Origin: Flavobacterium sp.
Lineage (GTDB): Bacteria > Bacteroidota > Bacteroidia > Flavobacteriales > Flavobacteriaceae
DNA length: 33,296 bases
Direction: 5' to 3'
NCBI GenBank assembly: GCA_017983975.1
Contig: JAGOAL010000021.1
Coordinates: forward strand, 1 to 33,296
The number at the start of each line of letters is the position of its first letter. Position 1 is the stretch's first letter. Of the stretch, positions 22,857 through 30,856 are shown in pieces. The notes below the pieces were generated by a model. That model saw nothing but the letters and a program-made list of their open reading frames with translations. It was not told the origin of the DNA and did not search any database. Both the position numbers and the translations under genes were made by a program.

Positions 22857-23534
22857 ATGAATAAATGTGAACAATGTATCGTTAGACAATTTAGTTCCTT
22901 AAAAGCTTTAAATAAAGAAGAGCTAATAAAAATGGCCGAATGCAAAACATCGTATACCATTAAAAAAGGGGAAGCTATTTTTGAAGAAGGGGAAGTAACA
23001 AATGGTATTTACTGCGTAAAAGATGGAGTTTGCAAATTATCAAAACTTAGTGATAATGGAAAAGACCAAATAGTCAAATTAGTTAAGCCAGGGGAATTGT
23101 TAGGGCAACGTTCAATGATAAGTGATGAACCTGCAAATTTGAGTGCTGTTGCGCTAGAAGACATGGAAGTTTGCTTTATACCAAAAAATGAAGTTTTACA
23201 TTTTTTTTCGGAAAATAACCAATTTTCAATGAATGTAATGCGCACCATTTGCGATGATCTTAAAGATGCCGATGATCACATGGTTAACATGGCTCAAAAA
23301 ACAGTTCGTCAAAGATTAGTTGAAACCCTCCTATATTTAGAAGATACTTTCGGAAAAAATGAAGATGGTTCACTACACATTCAATTGTCTCGTGAAGAAT
23401 TAGCAGGAATGATAGGAACGGCAACTGAAAGTTGCATTAGACTCTTATCCGATTTAAACAAAAGTGGTTATATAGCATTAACAGGTAAAAAAATCACTAT
23501 TGTTGATAAAAACAAACTAAAACGATTTGCTTAA
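22857..23534 (+). CDS. Crp/Fnr-family transcription regulator
   Basis: 225 aa. Cyclic-nucleotide-binding-type beta-barrel (about 20-135, KKGEAIFEEGEVTNGIYCVKDGVCKL), dimerisation helix, and a C-terminal winged helix (about 150-225) with REELAGMIGTATESCIRLLSDL. The recognition helix keeps the E and R that contact TGA half-sites in FNR and CRP. Cysteines at 4, 7, 29, 53, 59, 106 and 132 include an N-terminal CxxC; an FNR-type [4Fe-4S] cluster is possible but unproven. I chose the ATG at 22857 (MNKCEQCIV) because an upstream in-frame ATG lies before the promoter. It is divergent from the cbb3 locus and likely its oxygen-responsive regulator. Confidence 0.92.
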   Translation: MNKCEQCIVRQFSSLKALNKEELIKMAECKTSYTIKKGEAIFEEGEVTNGIYCVKDGVCKLSKLSDNGKDQIVKLVKPGELLGQRSMISDEPANLSAVALEDMEVCFIPKNEVLHFFSENNQFSMNVMRTICDDLKDADDHMVNMAQKTVRQRLVETLLYLEDTFGKNEDGSLHIQLSREELAGMIGTATESCIRLLSDLNKSGYIALTGKKITIVDKNKLKRFA

Positions 23535-23540
23535 ATTATA

Positions 23541-23560
23541 AAGTCCGCATAAGCGGATTT
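23541..23560 (+). terminator. Terminator of the Crp/Fnr gene
   Basis: Stem TCCGC/GCGGA (23544-23548, 23553-23557) extended by AAG/TTT to 23541-23560, loop ATAA, then a T-run. Confidence 0.85.
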
Positions 23561-23607
23561 TTTATTTAATTTATGCACTAAGTATAATCTAGTAATATAA
23601 ATTATTT

Positions 23608-23615
23608 TATTTTTG
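23608..23615 (+). promoter_or_regulatory. -7 promoter element of yebC
   Basis: TATTTTTG matches TAnnTTTG, 39 nt before the ATG at 23655. Confidence 0.5.
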
Positions 23616-23654
23616 CAACTTGAAAATTATAATTTTAAACCAAAATAGTTAGTA

Positions 23655-24374
23655 ATGGGAAGAGCGTTTGAATTTAGAAAAGCCCGTAAAATGAAACGTT
23701 GGTCAGCAATGGCAAAAACGTTTACCAGAATAGGAAAAGATATTGTAATGGCCGTTAAGGAAGGCGGACCAAATCCTGAAACCAACTCACGTTTAAGAGC
23801 TGTAATACAAAATGCAAAGGCAGCAAACATGCCTAAAGATAATGTAGAACGCGCTATTAAAAAAGCATCTGACAAAGACACTGCTAACTTCAAAGAAGTG
23901 TTGTTTGAAGGATATGCACCACACGGAATTGCCATTTTAATTGAAACCGCTACCGATAACAATAACAGAACCGTTGCTAACATAAGAAGTTATTTCAACA
24001 AATGCAATGGTACTTTTGGAACACAAGGTTCGGTAGAATTTATGTTTGATCATACGTGTAATTTTAGAATTCCAGCGGAAGGACAAGATGTTGAGGAATT
24101 AGAATTAGAAATGATTGATTTTGGCGTAGAAGAAATCTTTGCTGACGAAGACGGAATTTTAATGTACGCTCCTTTTGAAAGCTTTGGAACCATCCAAAAA
24201 GAATTAGAAACACGTGGATTAGAAATATTATCTTCAGGATTTGAAAGAATTCCTCAAATAACCAAAGAATTAACACCAGATCAAGTAGCTGATGTTGAAA
24301 AACTATTAGAAAAAATTGAAGAAGACGATGACGTAATGAACGTATATCATACGATGCAAGAAAGCGCTGAGTAA
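23655..24374 (+). CDS. yebC: YebC/PmpR (TACO1) family protein
   Basis: 239 aa, normal family length. The N-terminal helical domain has the family pattern MGRAFEFRKARKMKRWSAMA, KTFTRIGKDIVMAVKEGG and NMPKDNVERAIKKA. Domains 2 and 3 contain EGYAPHGIAILIE, NNRTVANIRSYF and GSVEFMF. Long described as a DNA-binding regulator. Related proteins, including mitochondrial TACO1, are now linked to translation of difficult stretches such as polyproline, so a ribosome-associated role is plausible. It stands alone between its own promoter and a strong terminator. Confidence 0.95.
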   Translation: MGRAFEFRKARKMKRWSAMAKTFTRIGKDIVMAVKEGGPNPETNSRLRAVIQNAKAANMPKDNVERAIKKASDKDTANFKEVLFEGYAPHGIAILIETATDNNNRTVANIRSYFNKCNGTFGTQGSVEFMFDHTCNFRIPAEGQDVEELELEMIDFGVEEIFADEDGILMYAPFESFGTIQKELETRGLEILSSGFERIPQITKELTPDQVADVEKLLEKIEEDDDVMNVYHTMQESAE

Positions 24375-24393
24375 TTCTTTTTTCGAATTAAAT

Positions 24394-24427
24394 AAAAAAA
24401 TCCTGAGCTTTCACTCAGGATTTTTTT
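24394..24427. terminator. Bidirectional terminator between yebC and the CBS-like gene
   Basis: 14-bp stem, 24394-24407 with 24414-24427, GC-rich core TCCTGAG/CTCAGGA, loop CTTTCA, A-run and T-run on the two sides. Confidence 0.92.
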
Positions 24428-24442
24428 TAATATATATTCAAA

Positions 24443-25483
24443 TTACTTGATAATTTCAATTTTCAATGCTTCTTCTCTGTTTACACTATCAAAGAAACCT
24501 TGCTCGTTCATCCAGTCATCGCTAAATACTTTACTCATATAACGAGAGCCGTGATCTGGAAAAATTATAACCACTTTACTATTGGCATCAAATTCTCCTT
24601 CTTCAGCAAATTGTTTTACTGCTTGAAAAGCAGCTCCAGAAGTATAACCAACAAACAATCCTTCTTTCTTAACAATTTCTCTTGCGGTGTGTGCACTATC
24701 TTCATCAGAAACTTTGATAAATTTATCAATAATATCGAAATCGGTAGCCGTTGGAATTAAATTTTTTCCTAAACCTTCTATTCGGTAAGGATAAATCTCA
24801 TCGTTGTCAAATTCTTTAGTTTCGTGATATTTCTTTAAAACTGAACCAAAAGCATCAACACCTAAAATTCTAATATTTGGATTTTTTTCTTTTAAAAAAC
24901 GTGCCGTTCCAGAAATTGTTCCGCCAGTTCCACTACAAGCAACAAGGTGTGTAATTTGCCCTCCGGTTTGATCCCATAATTCAGGACCAGTGGAATTATA
25001 ATGGGCGTCTACATTCAACTCGTTAAAATATTGATTAATGTAAACAGAACCTTTTGTTTCCTCATGTAAACGCTTGGCAACATTATAATAAGAACGCTCA
25101 TCATCTGCCGAAACATTTGCAGGACAAACATATACTTTAGCGCCCATAGAACGCAACATGTCAATTTTATCTTTTGAAGATTTAGAACTTACTGCTAAAA
25201 TACAGTCATACCCTTTTATGATACTTACCATTGCTAAACTAAAACCAGTATTACCAGAAGTAGTTTCAATAATAGTGTCTCCAGGTTTTAAAATACCTTT
25301 TTTTTCAGCTTCTTCAATAATATATAATGCAATTCGATCTTTTGTAGAATGTCCTGGATTAAATGCCTCAACCTTTGCATAAAAGTCGCCTGAAAGTTCT
25401 GCAGCTACTTTGCTTAATTTAATTAATGGTGTATTACCAATTAATTCCAACACATTATTATAGGCTTTTATTTCTTGTTTCAT
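24443..25483 (-). CDS. PLP-dependent cysteine synthase / cystathionine beta-synthase-like enzyme
   Basis: 346 aa, fold type II PLP enzyme. PLP lysine K48 in GHSTKDR, phosphate loop TSGNTG at 75-80, glycine-rich [10 protein letters not shown] near 184-193. Several stretches ([28 protein letters not shown]) resemble cystathionine beta-synthase more than O-acetylserine sulfhydrylase, but the regulatory CBS-domain pair is absent. It could form cystathionine from serine and homocysteine or cysteine from an activated serine. The leader between its -7 element and ATG folds into a long hairpin. No sulfur-pathway genes are adjacent. Confidence 0.88.
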   Translation of the reverse strand: MKQEIKAYNNVLELIGNTPLIKLSKVAAELSGDFYAKVEAFNPGHSTKDRIALYIIEEAEKKGILKPGDTIIETTSGNTGFSLAMVSIIKGYDCILAVSSKSSKDKIDMLRSMGAKVYVCPANVSADDERSYYNVAKRLHEETKGSVYINQYFNELNVDAHYNSTGPELWDQTGGQITHLVACSGTGGTISGTARFLKEKNPNIRILGVDAFGSVLKKYHETKEFDNDEIYPYRIEGLGKNLIPTATDFDIIDKFIKVSDEDSAHTAREIVKKEGLFVGYTSGAAFQAVKQFAEEGEFDANSKVVIIFPDHGSRYMSKVFSDDWMNEQGFFDSVNREEALKIEIIK

Positions 25484-25495
25484 AAAAAATAAATT

Positions 25496-25541
25496 ATTTG
25501 AGGTGGGTAATTATTAATTACCTCAAATCCCTGCAAATTTA
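25496..25541 (-). promoter_or_regulatory. Promoter and hairpin leader of the CBS-like gene
   Basis: Minus-strand -7 element TAAATTTG at 25534-25541. Just downstream ATTTGAGGT (25496-25504) and ACCTCAAAT (25520-25528) are inverted repeats, and inside them GGTAATT/AATTACC (25506-25512, 25516-25522) can pair instead or in part. On the minus strand the hairpin is followed by AATTTATTTTTT and then the ATG. It may end ptrB transcription, attenuate this gene, or shape its 5' end. Confidence 0.6.
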
Positions 25542-25556
25542 ACAAAAAAAGTTTAA

Positions 25557-27692
25557 CTACTTCTTAATTTTTTCTAAATCTAATAAAAAAGCAAATTCCT
25601 TTGCTAATTCCTTTAATGCTTCAAATCGTCCAGAAGCACCACCGTGTCCGGCATCCATATTGGTGTCTAGAAATAATTGCTTATCATTAGTTTTTAGTAC
25701 TCTCAATTTAGCAACCCATTTTGCAGGTTCCCAATATTGCACTTGAGAATCATGTAAGCCAGTTGATACATACATATTTGGATATGCTTGCGCTTTCACC
25801 TGATCATAAGGCGAATAAGACAACATATAATCGTAATATTTTTTTTCATTTGGATTACCCCACTCATCATATTCTCCGGTTGTTAATGGAATGGTATCGT
25901 CTAACATCGTAGTAATAACATCAACGAACGGAACTTGTGCTATAACTCCATTATATAACTCTGGAGCCATATTTACGATCGCACCCATTAATAATCCACC
26001 AGCTGAACCACCTTCGGCATACAAATGTTCTGCTGAAGTATATTTTTCTGTGATGACAAATTTTGAACAATCCACAAAATCAGTGAAAGTGTTTTTCTTT
26101 TTTAATAATTTCCCGTTTTCATACCATTCTCTTCCTAAGTCCTCTCCTCCTCTAATATGAGCAATAGCATAGATAAATCCTCTATCTAACAAACTTAAAC
26201 GAGTTGATGAAAAATAAGGATCCATAGTGGCACCATAAGAACCATAAGCATATAATAACAATGGATTTTTACTATCTTTTTGAATTCCTTTTCGGTAAAC
26301 TATTGAAATTGGCACTTTAGTTCCGTCAGTTGCGGTTGCCCAAATTCTTTCTTCGATATAATTATTTTTATCAAATTTACCCCCTAAAACTTCTTGCTCT
26401 TTCAACACTTTTTTCTCTTGAGTGCGCATGTTGAAATCAATAACAGAAGACGGTGTTGCCATAGATTGGTATCCATAACGTAAAATTTCAGTATCAAAAT
26501 CTACATTTGTGGTGGTGTAAGCGGTATAGGTTTCAATAGCAAAAGGCAAATAATAAGCGCCTTTACCGTTCCAAGGTCTAATTTGAATTTTATTCAATCC
26601 ATTTGAACGTTCTTCAACCACTAAATAATCTTTAAAAATATCAATACCTTCCAATAAAACATCTTTTCGATGCCCAATTAAATCCGTCCAATTTTCAGCA
26701 GAAGTAGCTGTTTCTGGAGTCTTCATTAGTTTAAAATTGGTTGCTTTATCCTTATTGGTAACGATATAAAAACTATCACCATAATGCGAAATCGAATATT
26801 CTAATCCTCGGGTTCTTTTTTGGAAAATTCTAAATGCTCCATTTGGATTATTGGCTTCTAAAATTTGATATTCAGAAGTTAATGTGCTTGACGAACCAAT
26901 TACTAAATATTTCTTCGATTTTTCTTTGTATACAAACGTGCTAAAAGTATCGTCTTTTTCATGAAAAACTACAACATCAGCACTTGAATCGGTACCTAAA
27001 GTGTGCTTGTAAATTTTATCCGAACGCAATGTTTGTAAGTCGTTACGAGTATAAAACAAGTTTTTATTATCACTAGCCCAAGTTGAACCTCCAGTAGTAT
27101 TTTCAATTTTTACGGGAAGAATTTCACCTGTTTCTAAGTTTTTAATTTGGATTGTATATTGTCTTCTGGAAAGTAAGTCGACTCCAAATGCAGCCCACTT
27201 GTTATCTTCACTAATACTAATTCCCGATAGATTAAAATAAGATTGCCCTTTTGCCATTTCGTTGCAATCAAACATAATTTCTTCTTTCGCTTCTAAACTT
27301 CCTTTTTTACGAGAATAGATTGGATAATCTTTCCCTGTTTCATAACGTGTAATGTAATAATAGCCGTTATATAAATACGGAACCGAACTATCATCTTCTT
27401 TAATACGCGATTTCATTTCTAGAAACAAATCGTCTTGCAACGGTTTGGTATGTACAGTTGACTTTTGGTAATATTCGTTTTCTTTATTTAAGTAATCAAT
27501 AACCTCTGGGTTTTCTCTTTCGTTTAACCAATAATAATTATCAATTCTTTTATCCCCGTGCTTTTCAAGAGTTTTAGGAACAATTTTAGCAATAGGAGGT
27601 TGTATTTTATCAGACATTTTATTTGTTTTAATTTGACTATAAACAGGAGCAAAAATAACACAACCGAAAAGGAAATACGCGATTTTTTTCAT
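25557..27692 (-). CDS. ptrB: Secreted oligopeptidase B (S9 prolyl-oligopeptidase family)
   Basis: 711 aa. An N-terminal signal peptide (MKKIAYFLFGCVIFAPVYS) suggests periplasmic or secreted location, unlike cytosolic E. coli PtrB. The beta-propeller covers about 70-430 and the alpha/beta hydrolase domain about 440-711. Catalytic triad: S563 in GGSAGG, D648 in GLHDSQV, H683 in DAGHGG. Oligopeptidase B cleaves short peptides after Arg or Lys. An internal ATG at 27617 (MSDKIQPP) would give a cytosolic form, but the signal peptide is well formed. The ptrB stop is followed by the hairpin in front of the CBS-like gene. Confidence 0.93.
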   Translation of the reverse strand: MKKIAYFLFGCVIFAPVYSQIKTNKMSDKIQPPIAKIVPKTLEKHGDKRIDNYYWLNERENPEVIDYLNKENEYYQKSTVHTKPLQDDLFLEMKSRIKEDDSSVPYLYNGYYYITRYETGKDYPIYSRKKGSLEAKEEIMFDCNEMAKGQSYFNLSGISISEDNKWAAFGVDLLSRRQYTIQIKNLETGEILPVKIENTTGGSTWASDNKNLFYTRNDLQTLRSDKIYKHTLGTDSSADVVVFHEKDDTFSTFVYKEKSKKYLVIGSSSTLTSEYQILEANNPNGAFRIFQKRTRGLEYSISHYGDSFYIVTNKDKATNFKLMKTPETATSAENWTDLIGHRKDVLLEGIDIFKDYLVVEERSNGLNKIQIRPWNGKGAYYLPFAIETYTAYTTTNVDFDTEILRYGYQSMATPSSVIDFNMRTQEKKVLKEQEVLGGKFDKNNYIEERIWATATDGTKVPISIVYRKGIQKDSKNPLLLYAYGSYGATMDPYFSSTRLSLLDRGFIYAIAHIRGGEDLGREWYENGKLLKKKNTFTDFVDCSKFVITEKYTSAEHLYAEGGSAGGLLMGAIVNMAPELYNGVIAQVPFVDVITTMLDDTIPLTTGEYDEWGNPNEKKYYDYMLSYSPYDQVKAQAYPNMYVSTGLHDSQVQYWEPAKWVAKLRVLKTNDKQLFLDTNMDAGHGGASGRFEALKELAKEFAFLLDLEKIKK

Positions 27693-27725
27693 GAATTTTA
27701 CATTAATTATTAACTGCTAATTTAC

Positions 27726-27733
27726 TATTTTTG
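27726..27733 (+). promoter_or_regulatory. -7 promoter element of ybaB
   Basis: TATTTTTG matches TAnnTTTG, 21 nt before the ATG at 27755. Confidence 0.5.
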
Positions 27734-27754
27734 TTCGAATAAAAAAATAATAAT

Positions 27755-28078
27755 ATGTTTGGAGATATTATGGGAATGATGTGTAAATTAAAAGAAACCC
27801 AACAAAAAGTTGAAGAAACAAAGAAACGCTTAGACTTTGTTTTAATTGATGAAAAAAGCAATGATGGATTACTCGAAGTAACACTGAATGCTAATAGAAA
27901 AATTAAAAGTATTACTATAAGTGATGATTTACTTAATGACAAGGAAATGCTTGAAGATTATTTAGTTACTACATTAAATAAAGCAATCGAAAAAGCAACA
28001 AATGTTCATGAAACTGAACTAGCAGCAGTAGCTAAAGAAGGTATGCCAAATATTCCTGGAATGGATCTTTTTAAATAA
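27755..28078 (+). CDS. ybaB: YbaB/EbfC nucleoid-associated protein
   Basis: 107 aa, the family's normal size. Starts [21 protein letters not shown], a first helix rich in Lys, Gln and Glu, then [22 protein letters not shown] (the central beta-sheet), and a C-terminal helix with [25 protein letters not shown]. These proteins are dimers that bind DNA non-specifically. In many bacteria the gene follows dnaX and precedes recR; here it instead precedes a secreted nuclease-like gene by 7 nt. Confidence 0.92.
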   Translation: MFGDIMGMMCKLKETQQKVEETKKRLDFVLIDEKSNDGLLEVTLNANRKIKSITISDDLLNDKEMLEDYLVTTLNKAIEKATNVHETELAAVAKEGMPNIPGMDLFK

Positions 28079-28085
28079 TTTTTAT

Positions 28086-28910
28086 ATGAACTTTATAACA
28101 AAAAATCGATTTTCTTTTCTTGTTATTTTTCTTTTTCTAAGTTACATTTCCTTTGCGCAAGTAACGGTTTGTAGCTGGAACATCATGAATTTAGGGAAGT
28201 CAAAATCGAATAGCGAATTAGAAGTTATGGCAAATGCAATAAAAAACTATGACGTTATTGCAATTCAAGAAGTAGTAGCGGGTTATGGAGGTTCTCAAGC
28301 GGTGAGTCGATTGGTTTCTATTTTAAACACAAAAGGCTCAAAATGGGATTATAGTATAAGTGAACCCACCACAAGCGCAAATCCTTCTAGTCAAGAACGC
28401 TATGCTTTTATCTGGAAAACAGCTCAAGTTAAAAAAATTGGAAAATGTTGGCTTGACCAAAACTATGAAAATGAAATAGATAGAGAGCCTTTCATGGGAA
28501 CATTTGATTACAAAGGAAATACCTTTACTTTAGTATCTTTTCATGCAGTTCCAAAGAAGAAAAATCCAGAAACGGAACTGAAATATTTTAAGTTTTTTCC
28601 AAAACTTTATCCAAAACTCAGCCTGATATTTTTGGGTGATTTCAATTGTCCGCAAAGTCATACTGTTTTTAATCCAATAAAAAACAATGGCTTCGCTCCT
28701 ATTTTAGTCAATCAAAAAACCAGTTTACGCCAGAAATGCATTCAAAACGATTGTTTGGCTTCTGAATATGATAATTTGTTTTATGACAAACAGAAAATAA
28801 AAATTTTACAGAAAGGAATTGTTGCTTTTCATTCTAATTTTAAATCGATGAAAGAAGCCCGAAAAATATCAGACCACGTGCCTATTTGGTGTGTAATGGA
28901 CTTTAAATAA
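28086..28910 (+). CDS. Secreted endonuclease/exonuclease/phosphatase-family protein
   Basis: 274 aa. Signal peptide ends near SYISFAQ (about residue 24). The DNase I-like fold is indicated by SWNIMNLG, the metal-binding Glu in IAIQEVV, VSFHAVP, LGDFNCPQSH and the final catalytic SDHVPIW. Two cysteines in the second half (QKCIQNDC) may form a disulfide outside the cytoplasm. It probably degrades extracellular DNA or acts on a phosphoester; the exact substrate is open. It follows ybaB by 7 nt and its last 8 nt overlap the convergent TSUP gene. Confidence 0.87.
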   Translation: MNFITKNRFSFLVIFLFLSYISFAQVTVCSWNIMNLGKSKSNSELEVMANAIKNYDVIAIQEVVAGYGGSQAVSRLVSILNTKGSKWDYSISEPTTSANPSSQERYAFIWKTAQVKKIGKCWLDQNYENEIDREPFMGTFDYKGNTFTLVSFHAVPKKKNPETELKYFKFFPKLYPKLSLIFLGDFNCPQSHTVFNPIKNNGFAPILVNQKTSLRQKCIQNDCLASEYDNLFYDKQKIKILQKGIVAFHSNFKSMKEARKISDHVPIWCVMDFK

Positions 28911-29676
28911 TCCCCATCCCTAAACCAATTGCTACTAAAAGCAATAAAACGGCAACAAAAGCTTGAATAAATTTCAGTGTAACTTTCTTTAAAAGTTGGT
29001 TACCCAAATAAGCACCAATAATAGCACAAAGTGTTGCTGAAATCAACAATACTTTATTTTCATACAATGTATAAGTTGTAATTTTTGAAGCATAAACACT
29101 CAAACGGGTAAAATCAATCAACATCGAAACTACAATTCCTGTAGCGATGAAACTTTCTTTGGACAAACCTGCTTTGATCAAAAAAGCACTTCGCAAAGCG
29201 CCTTGATGACCCGAAAGTCCGCCAAAGAATCCGCTTAAAATGCCACCCAAAGGCAATTTATCTTTTCCAAACTCCAATTTACTTAAAAACGGAATCAAGT
29301 CTAAAAGCGCAAAAATTACCAATAAAATAGCAATAATAAATTTTACAGGAAAAACGTCTAATTGTTTTCCAAAAAGAGAATAACTAAACAAAGGTGCTAA
29401 ATCAGAAATTTGCAACAACAACCACGAACCCAAAAAAGCGGCAATAATTGCAGGAACTCCGAATTTCAGCAAAACTTCTTTATTAGCATGTTTCCCTACC
29501 AAGAAAAACTTAAATACATTATTTGCAAAATGCACAAGGCCACACAATCTAATGGCAATATCAATCGGAAAGAAAAGCATAAAAACAGGTGTCAATAAAG
29601 TTCCCAATCCAAACCCTGAAAAAAAGGTTAAAATGGCGGTTAAAAACGCTACTATTGATATGATTACAGTTTCCAA
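28903..29676 (-). CDS. TSUP-family (TauE/SafE) membrane transporter
   Basis: 257 aa with about eight hydrophobic segments. The family repeat motifs are seen: FFSGFGLGTLLTPVFMLFFP in the first half and GILSGFFGGLSGHQGALRSAFLI in the second. TSUP proteins move anions such as sulfite, sulfoacetate or other organosulfur compounds; the substrate here is unknown. It starts 2 nt after the threonine aldolase stop, so the two are one transcription unit. The 3' end overlaps the convergent nuclease-like gene by 8 nt. Confidence 0.9.
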   Translation of the reverse strand: METVIISIVAFLTAILTFFSGFGLGTLLTPVFMLFFPIDIAIRLCGLVHFANNVFKFFLVGKHANKEVLLKFGVPAIIAAFLGSWLLLQISDLAPLFSYSLFGKQLDVFPVKFIIAILLVIFALLDLIPFLSKLEFGKDKLPLGGILSGFFGGLSGHQGALRSAFLIKAGLSKESFIATGIVVSMLIDFTRLSVYASKITTYTLYENKVLLISATLCAIIGAYLGNQLLKKVTLKFIQAFVAVLLLLVAIGLGMGII

Positions 29677-29678
29677 AA

Positions 29679-30704
29679 TTAAAATGTTAACTTGGTAAAC
29701 ACTTCCATTACATATTCATGCATGACTTCTTTATAATCTAAATGCGTTACAATACGTAACTTTCCATGTCCCATCGAACTAATTAAAATCCCTTTTTGTT
29801 TCAATTTTTCCATGAATAGTTTTTCATCAATTGATGGTTGCAATCCAAAAATCAAAATATTGGTTTCCACTGGTTCTACATTGGCTACCCAAGGCATTTT
29901 TTCTAACAAACTGCCTAATTCTTTAGCACGTCTGTGGTCAATTTCTAAACGGTTTATATTATTCTGTAAAGCATATAATCCAGCTGCCGCTAAATAGCCA
30001 GACTGACGCATTCCGCCTCCAAATATTTTTCTAATACGTAAGGCTCTTTTCATATCTTCCTTAGTTCCCAATAAAACCGAACCAACTGGAGCACCTAATC
30101 CTTTCGACAAACAAATTGAAATCGTGTCAAACAACTCGCCAAACTGCTTCGGATGTTGTTTTTTAGCTACTAATGCATTCCACAAACGTGCACCGTCTAA
30201 ATGGTATTTCAAATTATTTTCGGTACAAACTTGCTTTATTGCCTGTAACGTTTCAATATCATAACACGCACCACCGCCTTTATTGGTAGTATTCTCAATA
30301 CTTACTAATGATGTTAATGGTGCATGATAAAAATCAGGGTCGTTAATAGCATTTTTAACTAAATCGGCTGTAATCATTCCACGTTTTCCATCAACCAAAC
30401 AACACGAAACGCCACTATTAAAAGAAGCGCCTCCGCCTTCATAATGATAAATGTGCGAATATTTATCACAAATTACTTGTTCACCAGGCTGTGTATGTAA
30501 TTTAATAGCTGTTTGATTGGCCATCGTTCCCGAAGGAAAAAACAGAGCAGCTTCCATCCCAAATAAATCAGCCAAAGTTTCCTCTAATTCATTGACTGTT
30601 GGGTCTTGCTTATATACATCATCGCCTACTTTAGCATTAAACATTACATTCAACATCTCTACAGAAGGTCGGGTTACCGTATCACTTACTAAATTTATTT
30701 CCAT
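29679..30704 (-). CDS. ltaE: Low-specificity L-threonine aldolase
   Basis: 341 aa, PLP fold type I. Cleaves L-threonine or L-allo-threonine to glycine and acetaldehyde. Family features: MEINLVSDTVTRPS at the start, GDDVYKQDPTVNELE, H84 in KYSHIYHYEGGG (stacking residue), HLDGARLWNA at 168-177 and the Schiff-base lysine K201 in CLSKGLGAPVGS. The length is standard. It is followed by the TSUP gene (2-nt gap), a possible operon, although no metabolic link is clear. The start is unambiguous. Confidence 0.94.
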   Translation of the reverse strand: MEINLVSDTVTRPSVEMLNVMFNAKVGDDVYKQDPTVNELEETLADLFGMEAALFFPSGTMANQTAIKLHTQPGEQVICDKYSHIYHYEGGGASFNSGVSCCLVDGKRGMITADLVKNAINDPDFYHAPLTSLVSIENTTNKGGGACYDIETLQAIKQVCTENNLKYHLDGARLWNALVAKKQHPKQFGELFDTISICLSKGLGAPVGSVLLGTKEDMKRALRIRKIFGGGMRQSGYLAAAGLYALQNNINRLEIDHRRAKELGSLLEKMPWVANVEPVETNILIFGLQPSIDEKLFMEKLKQKGILISSMGHGKLRIVTHLDYKEVMHEYVMEVFTKLTF

Positions 30705-30721
30705 ATATCAATCAGATACCT

Positions 30722-30729
30722 TATTTTTG
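30722..30729 (+). promoter_or_regulatory. -7 promoter element of prfB
   Basis: TATTTTTG matches TAnnTTTG. The expected start near 30735 leaves a leader of about 120 nt before the prfB ATG. Confidence 0.5.
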
Positions 30730-30741
30730 ATAAAATTTTTA

Positions 30742-30822
30742 GGAGCTAATTCCCGCTATACGTTTCAATCTTTTCATTTTTTTGATAAAAAACAAAAAGG
30801 ATTTCCACTATTATCGGGGCTA
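30742..30822 (+). ncRNA. Structured leader element resembling a recurrent flavobacterial RNA/repeat
   Basis: The segment runs from GGAGCTAATTCCCGCTATAC to CCACTATTATCGGGGCTA. Outer helix: AGC (30744-30746) plus CCCG (30752-30755) pair with the contiguous CGGGGCT (30815-30821). Inner helix: AATCTTTT (30767-30774) with AAAAGGATT (30795-30803), one G bulged, closed by a T-rich/A-rich hairpin. The conserved blocks match an element I recall scattered through Flavobacterium genomes, possibly the Rfam flavo-1 RNA; this identity is from memory and unverified. It lies in the predicted 5' leader of prfB. Confidence 0.55.
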
Positions 30823-30856
30823 TGGCATCCCATTTCAAAACAAAACTACAATATTT

